Assembly: GCA_012274165.1 (NCBI GenBank)
Contig: JAAPAA010000344.1
Span: 1 to 12,678 of the forward strand
DNA: 12,678 nt
Reading direction: 5' to 3'
Origin: Thiobacillaceae bacterium
GTDB lineage: Bacteria; Pseudomonadota; Gammaproteobacteria; Burkholderiales; Thiobacillaceae
Below are positions 1 to 7,226 of this stretch, piece after piece (position 1 is the stretch's first letter; every line of letters starts with the position of its first letter). The notes under the pieces are model-generated. The model did no database searches. It worked only from the letters and a program-made list of their open reading frames with translations, and had not been told where the DNA came from. The position numbers and the translations under genes were made by a program.

Positions 1-1954
1 GGGCGACCACCGCTTCGGCGAGCACGGCTTCGGCAGGCAGGTTGAGTGCTTCGGCGGCGAGCGCGGGGTCGCCGCGCAAACCGTCGTCGAGCACGCGTCC
101 GCAGGCGACGACGAAGGCGTCGGGAATCCAGTCGCTGCCGGCGCCGCCTGCCGCGATGCCGGCGAGCAGGACGCGCGTCGCCAGCCGCTGCCCGGCTTCC
201 CAGCGATTGAAGGCGTCGGAATCATGCGCCATCAGGTGTGCGAGTTCGGCATCGGTCTGTTCAAATTCCAGCAGCACCGGCGCGGAGAAATCGCGCAGTA
301 GCGAGCCGACCGGCGCGGCGGGAATGGCTTCGAAGACGAAGGTCTGCGTGGGCTCGGTGAGCGAGAGCACGCGCGTGGTGCCGACGGCCTCGGGCTCACC
401 GGCGAGTTGCAGCGGCGCGTCGCGGCCGGCGGGCAACACCAGCCCGAGCGCGACGGGGATATGCAGCACGCCTTCGACCACGGGCTGCCCCGATTCGGCC
501 AGCCGCTTTTCGTAGGCGGTGGGGGCGAGGTGCTGGGTGAGCGTGAGCGTGTAGCGCTGGGTCGCGGCGTCGTACGCGCCCATGGCATGCAGGCGCGGCG
601 TGCCGGCGCGCGCGTACCAGCGGCGGAACTGCGCGAGGCTGACTCCGCTCGCGTCCTGCATCGCCGCGACGAAATCGTCGCAGGTGACCGCCTGGCCGTC
701 GTGGCGCTCAAAGTACAAATCCATGCCGAGCCGGAAGCCGTCGCGCCCGAGCAGGGTATGCATCATGCGGATGACTTCCGCACCCTTGTTGTAGACGGTG
801 GCGGTGTAGAAGTTGTTGATTTCGGCGTAGGAGGCGGGCCGGATCGGGTGCGCCATCGGCCCCGCGTCTTCGGGGAACTGGCCGATGCGCAGGCCGCGTG
901 CTTCCTGGATGCGGGTGACCGCGCGCGAATGCGTGTCGGCGCCGAATTCCTGGTCGCGGAACACGGTGAGGCCTTCCTTCAGCGACAGCTGGAACCAGTC
1001 GCGGCAGGTGACGCGGTTGCCGGTCCAGTTGTGGAAATACTCGTGCGCCACCACCCGGTCGATGCCCTGGTAGTCGGCGTCGGTCGCGGTGTCCGGGCGC
1101 GCCAGCACGTATTTGGTGTTGAAGATGTTGAGGCCCTTGTTTTCCATCGCGCCCATGTTGAAGTCGCCCACGGCCACGATCATGTAGCGGTCGAGGTCGT
1201 ATTCCAGGCCGAAGCGCTGCTCATCCCAGCGCATGGCTTTTTTCAGCGCCGCCATCGCATGGCCGCACTGGTCGAGCTTGCCGTGTTCGACGTAGATTTC
1301 CAGTTTGATCGGGCGGCCCGACGCGGTGGTGTAGCGGTCTTCCAGCACGTCGAGCTTGGCGGCGACCAGCGCGAACAGATACGCGGGTTTGGGGAAGGGG
1401 TCTTCCCAGCGTACCCAGTGCCGCGTCGCGTCGTCGTCACACGCGCCGGCGGCGACGGGATTGCCGTTGGACAGCAGGTGCGGAAAACGCGCGCGCTCGG
1501 CTTCCACCGTGCAGCTGAATTTCGCCATCACGTCCGGCCGGTCCGGGAAGAAAGTGATGCGGCGGAAACCCTCCGCCTCGCACTGGGTGAAGTAGCCGTC
1601 CTTGGAACGGTACAGGCCGGAGAGCTGGGTGTTCTGGTCCGGGTGAATGCGCACCGTGGTTTCAAGCTGAAACGTGTCGGGCAGCGGCGCGGTGATCGTC
1701 AGTAAGTCGCCGTCGTACGAGTAACGCGCGGGGTCGACCGCGGTGCCGTCGAGCGTCAGGCTCACTAGTTCCAGCGCCTCGCCATTCAGCACCAGCGGGC
1801 CGGCCAACGCCGCCGGATTGCGGCGGCAGGCGAGACGGGTTCTGATTTCGGCATGGCCCTCGAAAATTGCTACATGCAAATCGACCGTATCGATCAGCCA
1901 GACGGGGGGGGCGTAATCCTTGAGGAATAGCGTGACGGGGGTATCGGTGCGCAT
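1..1954 (-). CDS. pepN: Aminopeptidase N, M1 family (C-terminus outside window)
   Basis: Zinc metallo-aminopeptidase of the M1 family, which in bacteria removes N-terminal residues from peptides in the cytoplasm. The first 651 codons are in the window; E. coli PepN has about 870 residues, so roughly 220 C-terminal residues lie before position 1. The substrate-binding motif GAMEN is at residues 268-272. The zinc site is HEYFH at 304-308 with the third ligand Glu327, and the transition-state tyrosine is Tyr388 in the segment NNFYTATVYNKG. All sit at a constant offset of +7 from E. coli numbering, so the catalytic domain is collinear and intact. I chose the ATG at 1954 because GGAG lies 5 nt upstream (1960-1963). 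An in-frame ATG at 1975 would add seven residues but has no visible Shine-Dalgarno and lies next to a strong hairpin. The gene follows prfB on the same strand with a 59-nt gap. Confidence 0.97.
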   Translation of the reverse strand, partial: MRTDTPVTLFLKDYAPPVWLIDTVDLHVAIFEGHAEIRTRLACRRNPAALAGPLVLNGEALELVSLTLDGTAVDPARYSYDGDLLTITAPLPDTFQLETTVRIHPDQNTQLSGLYRSKDGYFTQCEAEGFRRITFFPDRPDVMAKFSCTVEAERARFPHLLSNGNPVAAGACDDDATRHWVRWEDPFPKPAYLFALVAAKLDVLEDRYTTASGRPIKLEIYVEHGKLDQCGHAMAALKKAMRWDEQRFGLEYDLDRYMIVAVGDFNMGAMENKGLNIFNTKYVLARPDTATDADYQGIDRVVAHEYFHNWTGNRVTCRDWFQLSLKEGLTVFRDQEFGADTHSRAVTRIQEARGLRIGQFPEDAGPMAHPIRPASYAEINNFYTATVYNKGAEVIRMMHTLLGRDGFRLGMDLYFERHDGQAVTCDDFVAAMQDASGVSLAQFRRWYARAGTPRLHAMGAYDAATQRYTLTLTQHLAPTAYEKRLAESGQPVVEGVLHIPVALGLVLPAGRDAPLQLAGEPEAVGTTRVLSLTEPTQTFVFEAIPAAPVGSLLRDFSAPVLLEFEQTDAELAHLMAHDSDAFNRWEAGQRLATRVLLAGIAAGGAGSDWIPDAFVVACGRVLDDGLRGDPALAAEALNLPAEAVLAEAVVA

Positions 1955-1984
1955 GGGTACTCCGGCGGCAGACATGAATGAAGG

Positions 1985-2013
1985 GCGCCGCACCCGCCAG
2001 GCGGGTACGGCGC
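1985..2013 (-). terminator. Strong hairpin between prfB and pepN
   Basis: An inverted repeat begins one base after the prfB stop codon. The arms are 14 nt each (1985-1998 and 2000-2013) and pair with a single C/A mismatch; the centre is one base, so the real loop would open to about 3 nt. The stem is almost all G and C. No U-tract follows in the prfB direction (CCTTCATTC comes next), so it is not a standard intrinsic terminator. It may slow or partly end transcription, or protect the prfB mRNA 3' end, before pepN. The structure is seen directly; the role is inferred. Confidence 0.5.
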
Positions 2014-3118
2014 TTACACGCCCTGTTTCAGGCTCGCTTCGATGAAGATGTCGAGGTCGCCATCCAGCACTTTCTGCGTGGCGGAGGTTTCGACGTTGGT
2101 GCGCAGATCCTTGATGCGTGAGTTGTCCAGCACATACGAACGGATCTGGTGGCCCCAGCCGACATCGGCCTTGCCCGCTTCGAGTTTGTCCTGTTCGGCC
2201 TGGCGCTTGCGCAGCTCGGCTTCGTAAAGCTTGGACTTCAGCATCGACATCGCTTCGGCGCGGTTTTTGTGCTGCGAGCGGTCGTTCTGGCACTGCACCA
2301 CGATGTTGGTGGGCAGGTGGGTAATGCGCACCGCGGAGTCGGTCTTGTTGATGTGCTGGCCGCCGGCGCCGGACGCGCGGTAGGTGTCGACGCGCAGGTC
2401 GGCGGGGTTGATGTCGACTTCGATCGAGTCGTCGACTTCGGGGTAGACAAAGATGCTGGCGAAGCTGGTGTGGCGGCCGCCGGACGAGTCGAACGGCGAT
2501 TTGCGCACCAGGCGGTGGACGCCGGTTTCGGTGCGCAGGGTGCCGTAGGCGTAGTCGCCTTCAATCTTGATGCTGGCGGATTTGATGCCGGCGACGTCGC
2601 CTTCGGATTCTTCCAGCAGTTCGGCCTTGAAGCCTTTGCGTTCGGCATATTTCAGGTATTGCCGCAGCAGCATTGAGGCCCAGTCACAGGCTTCGGTGCC
2701 GCCGGCGCCGGCCTGGATGTCGATGAAGCAGTTGCTGGGGTCGGCCGGGTTGTTGAACATGCGGCGGAATTCCAGCGTGGAGACATCCTTTTCGATGGCC
2801 TCGATGTCGGCCTGCACGGCGGCCAGCGTGTCATCGTCGTTTTCTTCGCGCGCCATTTCAAACAGTTCGCTGGCGTCTTTCAGGCCGGAGGCGACGCGGT
2901 CGAGTACCAGTACGACGTCTTCCAGCGACTTGCGTTCGCGGCCTAGCTCCTGGGCGCGGGCGGCGTCGTTCCAGAAATCCGGCGCTTCGGACAGGCGGAC
3001 AACTTCTTCGAGACGATCCTGTTTGCGATCGTAGTCAAAGAAACCCCCGGAGTTGGGTGGAACGGTCGCCCAAATCGGCGAGTTTGGCTTCAATCTGGTT
3101 GAGGTTTTCGGCTTCCAT
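2014..3118 (-). CDS. prfB: Peptide chain release factor 2 (programmed +1 frameshift)
   Basis: Class I release factor that reads UGA and UAA and triggers peptidyl-tRNA hydrolysis. It is encoded in two frames. Codons 1-27 run from ATG at 3118 to CTT at 3038-3040, and an in-frame TGA follows at 3035-3037. Skipping the T at 3037 continues with GAC (D28) to the stop at 2014, giving 367 residues (E. coli RF2: 365). The RF2-specific anticodon tripeptide SPF is at residues 207-209 and the catalytic GGQ at 252-254. The residue equivalent to E. coli 246 is Ala (Ala248), unlike the Thr of E. coli K-12. No Shine-Dalgarno is visible before the ATG (AACGCCCCGCC), and the upstream DUF4010 gene ends 11 nt earlier, so initiation may depend on coupling. 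lysS, a common downstream partner of prfB, is absent; pepN follows. A conventional single-frame reading would miss the true N-terminus. Confidence 0.97.
3035..3049 (-). promoter_or_regulatory. RF2 programmed +1 frameshift site
   Basis: On the coding strand the codons are CGG GGG TTT CTT TGA, followed by C. This matches the E. coli prfB site (AGG GGG TAT CTT TGA C): the G-rich internal Shine-Dalgarno-like run is at the same 3-nt distance from CTT, and the stop is TGA followed by C. When RF2 is scarce the ribosome pauses at UGA and slips +1 on CUU to UUU, so RF2 controls its own synthesis. The mechanism is established for the family; the element is seen here directly. Confidence 0.96.
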
Positions 3119-3129
3119 GGCGGGGCGTT

Positions 3130-4413
3130 TTACAAGACGGAAAAGCCGCGCATTATAGCCCAGGAGACGATCAGCCCCAGACCCACCGTGCCCATGCCCG
3201 CCGCCGCGTGGCGCGCCATTTTCCAGCCGGCAATGAACAGGGTCAGTGCCGATTTGAACAGCAGATTGGCCAGCGTGGCGATGACGACGACGTTGACCAC
3301 CGCCGCCACCGGCAGCTTGTCCAGATTGAACAGGCGCAGGCTGGAGAGTGTGACGGCATCGACATCGGTCAGACCCGATACCAGCGCCACTGCATACAAC
3401 CCGCGCGTGCCGAGCCAGTCGGACAGCCAGGCCGATGCCAGTAGTACGGCGGCATACATCAGGCCGAAGCCGACAGCGGTGCGCAACTCGGTGGGATTGC
3501 CCATCGCCAGTGCCGGCATTTCGCCTTGTGGCCGCAGCCTGTACACGCCATAGGCAGCACCGAGTCCGCCGATGAGCAGTCCGCCGATCAACACCGGCAG
3601 CAGATGTGGCAACACGCCCGGTGCAAGCACGGCGGTCAGCACGCCCAGCCGCACCAGCACCATCAGATTGGCGAGCACGATGACGATCACCGCGATCGGC
3701 ATCATCGTGCTGCTGGCACGGGCGTGGCGGCTGAAGGCCAGCGTGGTGGCGGTGGACGACACCAGCCCGCCGAGCAGACCGAGGATCACCGCACCGCGCT
3801 GCTGCCCGACCAGCCGCAGCGCGGCATAGCCGGCCAGCCCGACGCCTGCGATCAGCACCACCATCCACCAGATCTGATAGGGATTGAGCGCGCCGTAAGG
3901 GCCGTAATTCCAGTTCGGCACCAGCGGCAGGATGATCAGCGACAGCACGGAAAACTGCAGCACCGACAGCAGGTCGCGCCGCGTCATGTGCTGGCTCCAG
4001 CCGCGCAGTTCCGGCTTGAAATACAGCAGCATCGTCGCCGCAATCCCCAGCATCACCGCCAGCTGGATTTCGCCGTGCCACACCAGCACGCCGAGGCCGT
4101 AACACAGCATCAGTGCCGCTACCGTCGTCGTTCCCGGGTCACCTTCCGGCTGCGGGTCGCGCAGGTAGGATGCAATCATCATCGCGCCGACCAGCAGCAG
4201 CCCCACTGCAATCAGCCATGGCGCAGCGATGACCGTAGCCAGATGCGCTGCCAGCACCCCCAGCAACGCCGTCAGCGCAAAGGTGCGCAACCCGGCCTTG
4301 GCTGTCGGGTTGCGCTCGCGCTCCAGTCCCATCAGCAGGCCGATTGCCAGCGCCACCACATAGCGCGGCAAGGCGACGAGTTCGGCGGGTAGCCAGGTGA
4401 GGATTTCGTTCAT
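3130..4413 (-). CDS. MgtC/SapB-DUF4010 integral membrane protein
   Basis: Predicted polytopic inner-membrane protein of 427 residues. An N-terminal MgtC/SapB-like domain includes the segment from Gly29 to Ala46 (GLERE near its start, then AGLRTFA). A DUF4010-type C-terminal half carries a small-residue glycine/serine-rich stretch around residues 212-232, GNPTELRTAVGFG at 305-317 and SGLTDVDAVTLS at 346-357. I count about a dozen hydrophobic stretches along the chain. MgtC-like domains are linked with survival at low magnesium and acid pH in other bacteria, but the DUF4010 family has no settled function that I can name, so none is assigned. The ATG at 4413 is the first start and precedes the first membrane segment; no good Shine-Dalgarno is seen. 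lplT lies 81 nt upstream and prfB starts 11 nt after the stop, so it probably shares a transcript with prfB. Confidence 0.9.
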   Translation of the reverse strand: MNEILTWLPAELVALPRYVVALAIGLLMGLERERNPTAKAGLRTFALTALLGVLAAHLATVIAAPWLIAVGLLLVGAMMIASYLRDPQPEGDPGTTTVAALMLCYGLGVLVWHGEIQLAVMLGIAATMLLYFKPELRGWSQHMTRRDLLSVLQFSVLSLIILPLVPNWNYGPYGALNPYQIWWMVVLIAGVGLAGYAALRLVGQQRGAVILGLLGGLVSSTATTLAFSRHARASSTMMPIAVIVIVLANLMVLVRLGVLTAVLAPGVLPHLLPVLIGGLLIGGLGAAYGVYRLRPQGEMPALAMGNPTELRTAVGFGLMYAAVLLASAWLSDWLGTRGLYAVALVSGLTDVDAVTLSSLRLFNLDKLPVAAVVNVVVIATLANLLFKSALTLFIAGWKMARHAAAGMGTVGLGLIVSWAIMRGFSVL

Positions 4414-4494
4414 TTCACGGAGCGGGTTTGAGGGCTGAAACGACAGCGAAGGGGGTGCCGGATCGCGTGCGTGCCGACTGCATTTATAGGCGGA

Positions 4495-5712
4495 TTAATG
4501 CACCACGTCGTTGCGGTGGCGTAGCCAGATCGTCGTCATGACGCTGCTGATAAACAACCCAAACGCCCAGACGATCGTGTGGATGTGCCAGTCCGCACGA
4601 ACCATCAGGGCATACGCGCCGGTCATCAGCAGGATACTGATGTTTTCATTGAAGTTCTGCTGGGCGATGGAGTGGCCGGCGCCCATCAGCAGGTGTCCGC
4701 GATGCTGCAGCAGGGCGTTCATCGGTACCACGAAGAAGGCGGCGAGCACCCCTAGCAGAATGAGCAATATCACGGCTAGGGTCAGGCTATTGACCCAGAT
4801 CAGCGAGATGGGTATCAGGCCCAGTACGATGCCGGCGGGCAAGGTACGGATGGCGTGTTCGAGGCGGACGAATTTGCCTGCAAGGATGGAACCCAGCGCA
4901 ATGCCCACTGCGGTGGCAGCGGTGAGCTGGGTGGCCTGGCCGAGGGTGTATTTGAGGTTGAGTGAGGCCCATTCGATGATGAGCAGCCGCAGGGTGGCGC
5001 CGACGCCCCAGAACAGGGTGGTGACGGCGAGCGAGACCTGGCCGAGCGGGTCACGCCACAGAAGCATGAAGCTGTGGCCGAAGTCGTGCAGCAGGAACAC
5101 GGGTGATTTATTGGCGGGCTTGTGGTCGATCGGCAGGCGCGGGATGAACAGGTTGATGACAGCTGCGCCCAGGTATAAAGCGGTGGTGACGACGATCGCG
5201 AATTTGGGGGCGATGAGCAGGCCGCCCATGCCCAGGCCGAGGAGGGTGGTCTCGGCCAGATGCGGGTTGATGAGCGCGCCGCCAATAATGGCGCCCAGCA
5301 CGATGGCGGCGACGGTGGTGGCCTCCATCCAGCTGTTGGCGACCACGAGTTTTTCGGGCGGCAGCAGTTCGGTAAGGATGCCGTATTTGGCGGGCGAATA
5401 CATGGCCGCGCCGATGCCAACGATGGCGTAGGCCAGCAGCGGCTGCAGCCCGGCCAGCATGGCGAGGCAACCGACGAATTTGACGCTGTTGGCGATCAGC
5501 ATGACGCGGCCTTTGGGCAGCGCGTCGGCAAACGAGCCGACCAGGGGCGCCAGCACGATGTAGGCGATCACGAAGACCGTTTGCAGCAGGGGCGAATGCC
5601 ATTCCGGCGCGGCAAGAAACACCAGCAGGCCGATGGCGGCAAACAGCAGGGCGTTGTCGGCCAAGGCTGACATGAACTGCGCGAGCAGGATGGTGTAAAA
5701 AGCGCGGTTCAA
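4495..5712 (-). CDS. lplT: Lysophospholipid transporter LplT (MFS)
   Basis: Major-facilitator protein of 405 residues (E. coli LplT: 397). In E. coli it flips lysophospholipids across the inner membrane so they can be re-acylated. Family landmarks are ADNALLFA at residues 18-25, YSPAKYG at 105-111, FFVVPMNALLQHRG at 326-339 and MGAGHSIAQQNFNEN at 343-357; all recall E. coli LplT closely. Hydrophobic segments fit a 12-helix MFS fold. The start is TTG at 5712: an in-frame TGA lies four codons upstream and the next ATG (Met14) would cut into the first helix. No Shine-Dalgarno is evident. In E. coli lplT is in an operon with the acyltransferase gene aas. Here no aas lies beside it; the next gene downstream encodes the DUF4010 protein. 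The gene diverges from a LysR regulator across 158 bp. Confidence 0.93.
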   Translation of the reverse strand: MNRAFYTILLAQFMSALADNALLFAAIGLLVFLAAPEWHSPLLQTVFVIAYIVLAPLVGSFADALPKGRVMLIANSVKFVGCLAMLAGLQPLLAYAIVGIGAAMYSPAKYGILTELLPPEKLVVANSWMEATTVAAIVLGAIIGGALINPHLAETTLLGLGMGGLLIAPKFAIVVTTALYLGAAVINLFIPRLPIDHKPANKSPVFLLHDFGHSFMLLWRDPLGQVSLAVTTLFWGVGATLRLLIIEWASLNLKYTLGQATQLTAATAVGIALGSILAGKFVRLEHAIRTLPAGIVLGLIPISLIWVNSLTLAVILLILLGVLAAFFVVPMNALLQHRGHLLMGAGHSIAQQNFNENISILLMTGAYALMVRADWHIHTIVWAFGLFISSVMTTIWLRHRNDVVH

Positions 5713-5755
5713 AGTAAATAATCAGATTGAATGAGGCGGGAAGTGTGTGTTTGCA

Positions 5756-5780
5756 ATGCGTTCGCCGTGATCAAACGCGT
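5756..5780. promoter_or_regulatory. Candidate LysR-type operator (T-N11-A dyad)
   Basis: GCGTT at 5758-5762 and its exact complement AACGC at 5774-5778 are separated by 11 nt, giving the T-N11-A spacing typical of LysR-type regulator boxes. An additional A/T pair at 5756/5780 extends the symmetry to 6 of 7 positions. It lies about 45 bp upstream of the lplT start and about 90 bp upstream of the LysR start, as expected for a regulator acting on itself and/or a divergent gene. Binding is inferred. Confidence 0.45.
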
Positions 5781-5835
5781 GAGATTACAGCAACTTGGTG
5801 TGCCACATGTTTCATGATGGAGGCCTTTGTGGTTG

Positions 5836-5851
5836 AATAAAATTCTTTATT
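5836..5851. repeat. AT-rich palindrome before the LysR gene
   Basis: AATAAA (5836-5841) and TTTATT (5846-5851) form a perfect 6-bp inverted repeat around ATTC. It ends 19 nt before the ATG at 5871 and overlaps a possible -10 element TAAAAT (5838-5843). No matching -35 box was found. It could be a second operator or part of the promoter. Confidence 0.3.
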
Positions 5852-5870
5852 GACCCCAAGACATCGTTTT

Positions 5871-6815
5871 ATGGCTGACCGCAGACTGCAAGTATTCTAT
5901 ACCGTTGCCAAACAGCTCAGCTTCACCAAAGCGGCCGATATCCTGTACATGACCCAGCCGGCCGTGACTTTTCAGGTCAAACAGCTGGAAGAGCATTTCA
6001 ATACGCGTCTGTTCGAACGGAGCCACGGCAAAATCTCGCTCACACCGGTGGGCGATCTGGTGCTGGGCTACTCGGAGCGTATTCTGGCCTTGAGTGGGGA
6101 GATGGAAGCGCGCGTGGGCGAGTTGACCGGGCAGGTGACCGGCCCGCTGATGATCGGCGCGTCGACCACCATTGCCGAATACCAGTTGCCGCGCATCCTG
6201 GGCGAGTTCAAGGCACGCTTTCCGCAGGTGCAGGCGCGTTTGACCGTTGCCAACTCGGAAACCATTGCCGCCAAAGTAGCCGACCATTCGCTCGACGTGG
6301 GCTTGATCGAAGCGCCTTCCCACGATCCCAACCTGACGACGCTGGCCTGTTGTGAAGATGAGCTGGTGATGATTTGCGCACCCACCCATGCGCTGGCTGC
6401 CCATACGAGCGTGAGCGCACGTGATATTGCCGATCAGCCTTATGTGTCGCGCGAACACGGTTCGGGCACGCGCGAGGTGGTGGATGAGTTCTTCAAGGAC
6501 CATGGCGTCAACCCCGACGACCTGCACATCGAAATGGAGCTTGGCAGCCGCGAAGCGATCAAAGGTGCGGTCGAAGCCAATCTGGGCGTTGCCATCATGT
6601 CGGCGTCCACGGTTGCCAAGGAACTTCAACTCGGCACGCTGGTTGCGGTGCCACTCAGCCCACGGCTGACGCGTCAACTTTCGATGGTTTATGCCCCGAG
6701 AAAATTCCGCAGCAAGCTGCTCGATGCTTTTATCAGCTTTGTCGAAGTCAAGTTCCAGCAATGCGGGCTGGAGGCGACGCCCATGAAGCGCGCGGTCAAA
6801 GGGCGTGCGCGCTGA
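5871..6815 (+). CDS. LysR-family transcriptional regulator, CysL/CbbR-like
   Basis: DNA-binding regulator of 314 residues, a normal LysR length. The winged helix-turn-helix occupies roughly residues 5-62, with the helix-turn-helix around 18-37 (SFTKAADILYMTQPAVTFQ). A coiled linker follows, then a periplasmic-binding-protein-like effector domain from about residue 90, which opens with GPLMIGASTTIAEYQLP. The motif REHGSGTR at 194-201 and the general pattern resemble Bacillus CysL and CbbR-type regulators of sulfur and carbon assimilation. The effector cannot be read from sequence. I chose the ATG at 5871 over a TTG at 5850 because family members begin just before the first helix. The stop overlaps the next gene's start by one base (TGATG). 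A dyad with T-N11-A spacing lies in the divergent upstream region. Confidence 0.93.
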   Translation: MADRRLQVFYTVAKQLSFTKAADILYMTQPAVTFQVKQLEEHFNTRLFERSHGKISLTPVGDLVLGYSERILALSGEMEARVGELTGQVTGPLMIGASTTIAEYQLPRILGEFKARFPQVQARLTVANSETIAAKVADHSLDVGLIEAPSHDPNLTTLACCEDELVMICAPTHALAAHTSVSARDIADQPYVSREHGSGTREVVDEFFKDHGVNPDDLHIEMELGSREAIKGAVEANLGVAIMSASTVAKELQLGTLVAVPLSPRLTRQLSMVYAPRKFRSKLLDAFISFVEVKFQQCGLEATPMKRAVKGRAR

Positions 6816-7192
6816 TGCGTGACAGCAAGCGCTTGTCCTCCATTTTTCGGTCGCTGTCCGAATCGAGGCAGCAGGCTTTGCTGGATTATGCGGAGTTTCT
6901 GGCAGGCAAGGAAGGCGCCGAAATAGCGGCGGCTCCGCCTACCGAGCCGTTGCAGATCCCGCGCCCCGAGCAGGAAAACGTGGTGAAGGCGATTCAGCGT
7001 TTGACGCAGACGTATCCGATGCTGGAGCGCAACAAGATTTTTCACGAAGCGTCGGCGCAGATGACCCGGCATTTGATCCACGGTGTACCGGCAGTCGAAG
7101 CGATTGACGAACTCGAACGGATATTCATGCGGCAATATCAGGAGCACCGTGACGCGCTGGCCGCTGCGCAGGCACCGTCTGAGTCCGAATAA
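6815..7192 (+). CDS. Conserved small protein of unknown function
   Basis: A 125-residue soluble protein starting at the ATG that shares its A with the LysR stop codon (TGATG). AAAGGG lies 11 nt upstream, so translation is probably coupled to the regulator. Residues 5-29 (RLSSIFRSL, then QALLDYAEFL) look like the short amphipathic helix seen in DUF2281- and antitoxin-type proteins. A proline-rich break follows, with IPRPEQENVVKAIQRL at 48-63 and TYPMLERN at 66-73, and the remainder is mostly helical and charged. No signal peptide, membrane segment or cysteine is seen. I recall similar hypothetical proteins in betaproteobacteria but no named family. The coupling suggests a job linked to the LysR protein or its regulon, which is an inference. 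Confidence 0.85.
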   Translation: MRDSKRLSSIFRSLSESRQQALLDYAEFLAGKEGAEIAAAPPTEPLQIPRPEQENVVKAIQRLTQTYPMLERNKIFHEASAQMTRHLIHGVPAVEAIDELERIFMRQYQEHRDALAAAQAPSESE

Positions 7193-7200
7193 AGGTGACA

Positions 7201-7219
7201 GCCCGGTCTCGTGACGGGC
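7201..7219. terminator. Hairpin between convergent genes
   Basis: GCCCG (7201-7205) pairs with CGGGC (7215-7219); allowing a bulged G at 7206, TC/GA pairs extend the stem to 7 bp around a TCGT loop. It lies in the 34-bp gap between the small-protein gene and the Fur-family gene, which converge. No T-tract follows on either strand, so a bidirectional terminator role is only suggested by its position. Confidence 0.35.
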
Positions 7220-7226
7220 GAGGTGT

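Noticed and set aside
407..1705. 432-codon open frame on the plus strand
   Set aside because: It is antisense to pepN, whose GAMEN and HEXXH motifs fix the real frame. Its composition is a GC-rich mirror with no recognisable domain.
3035..4105. Apparent 356-codon minus-strand protein ending in the prfB N-terminus
   Set aside because: Only its last 27 codons are real, being the first part of prfB. The rest is an Arg/Ala-rich out-of-frame reading of the DUF4010 gene.
3526..4392. 288-codon plus-strand frame rich in Gln and His
   Set aside because: It is antisense to the DUF4010 membrane protein; the Gln/His richness is the mirror of its Leu and hydrophobic codons.
4483..4488. TATAAA on the minus strand, upstream of the DUF4010 gene, as a -10 box
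   Set aside because: No acceptable -35 element at 16-18 bp spacing; single hexamers of this kind occur by chance.
5847..6761. 304-codon open frame on the minus strand
   Set aside because: It is antisense to the LysR gene and shows no family resemblance.
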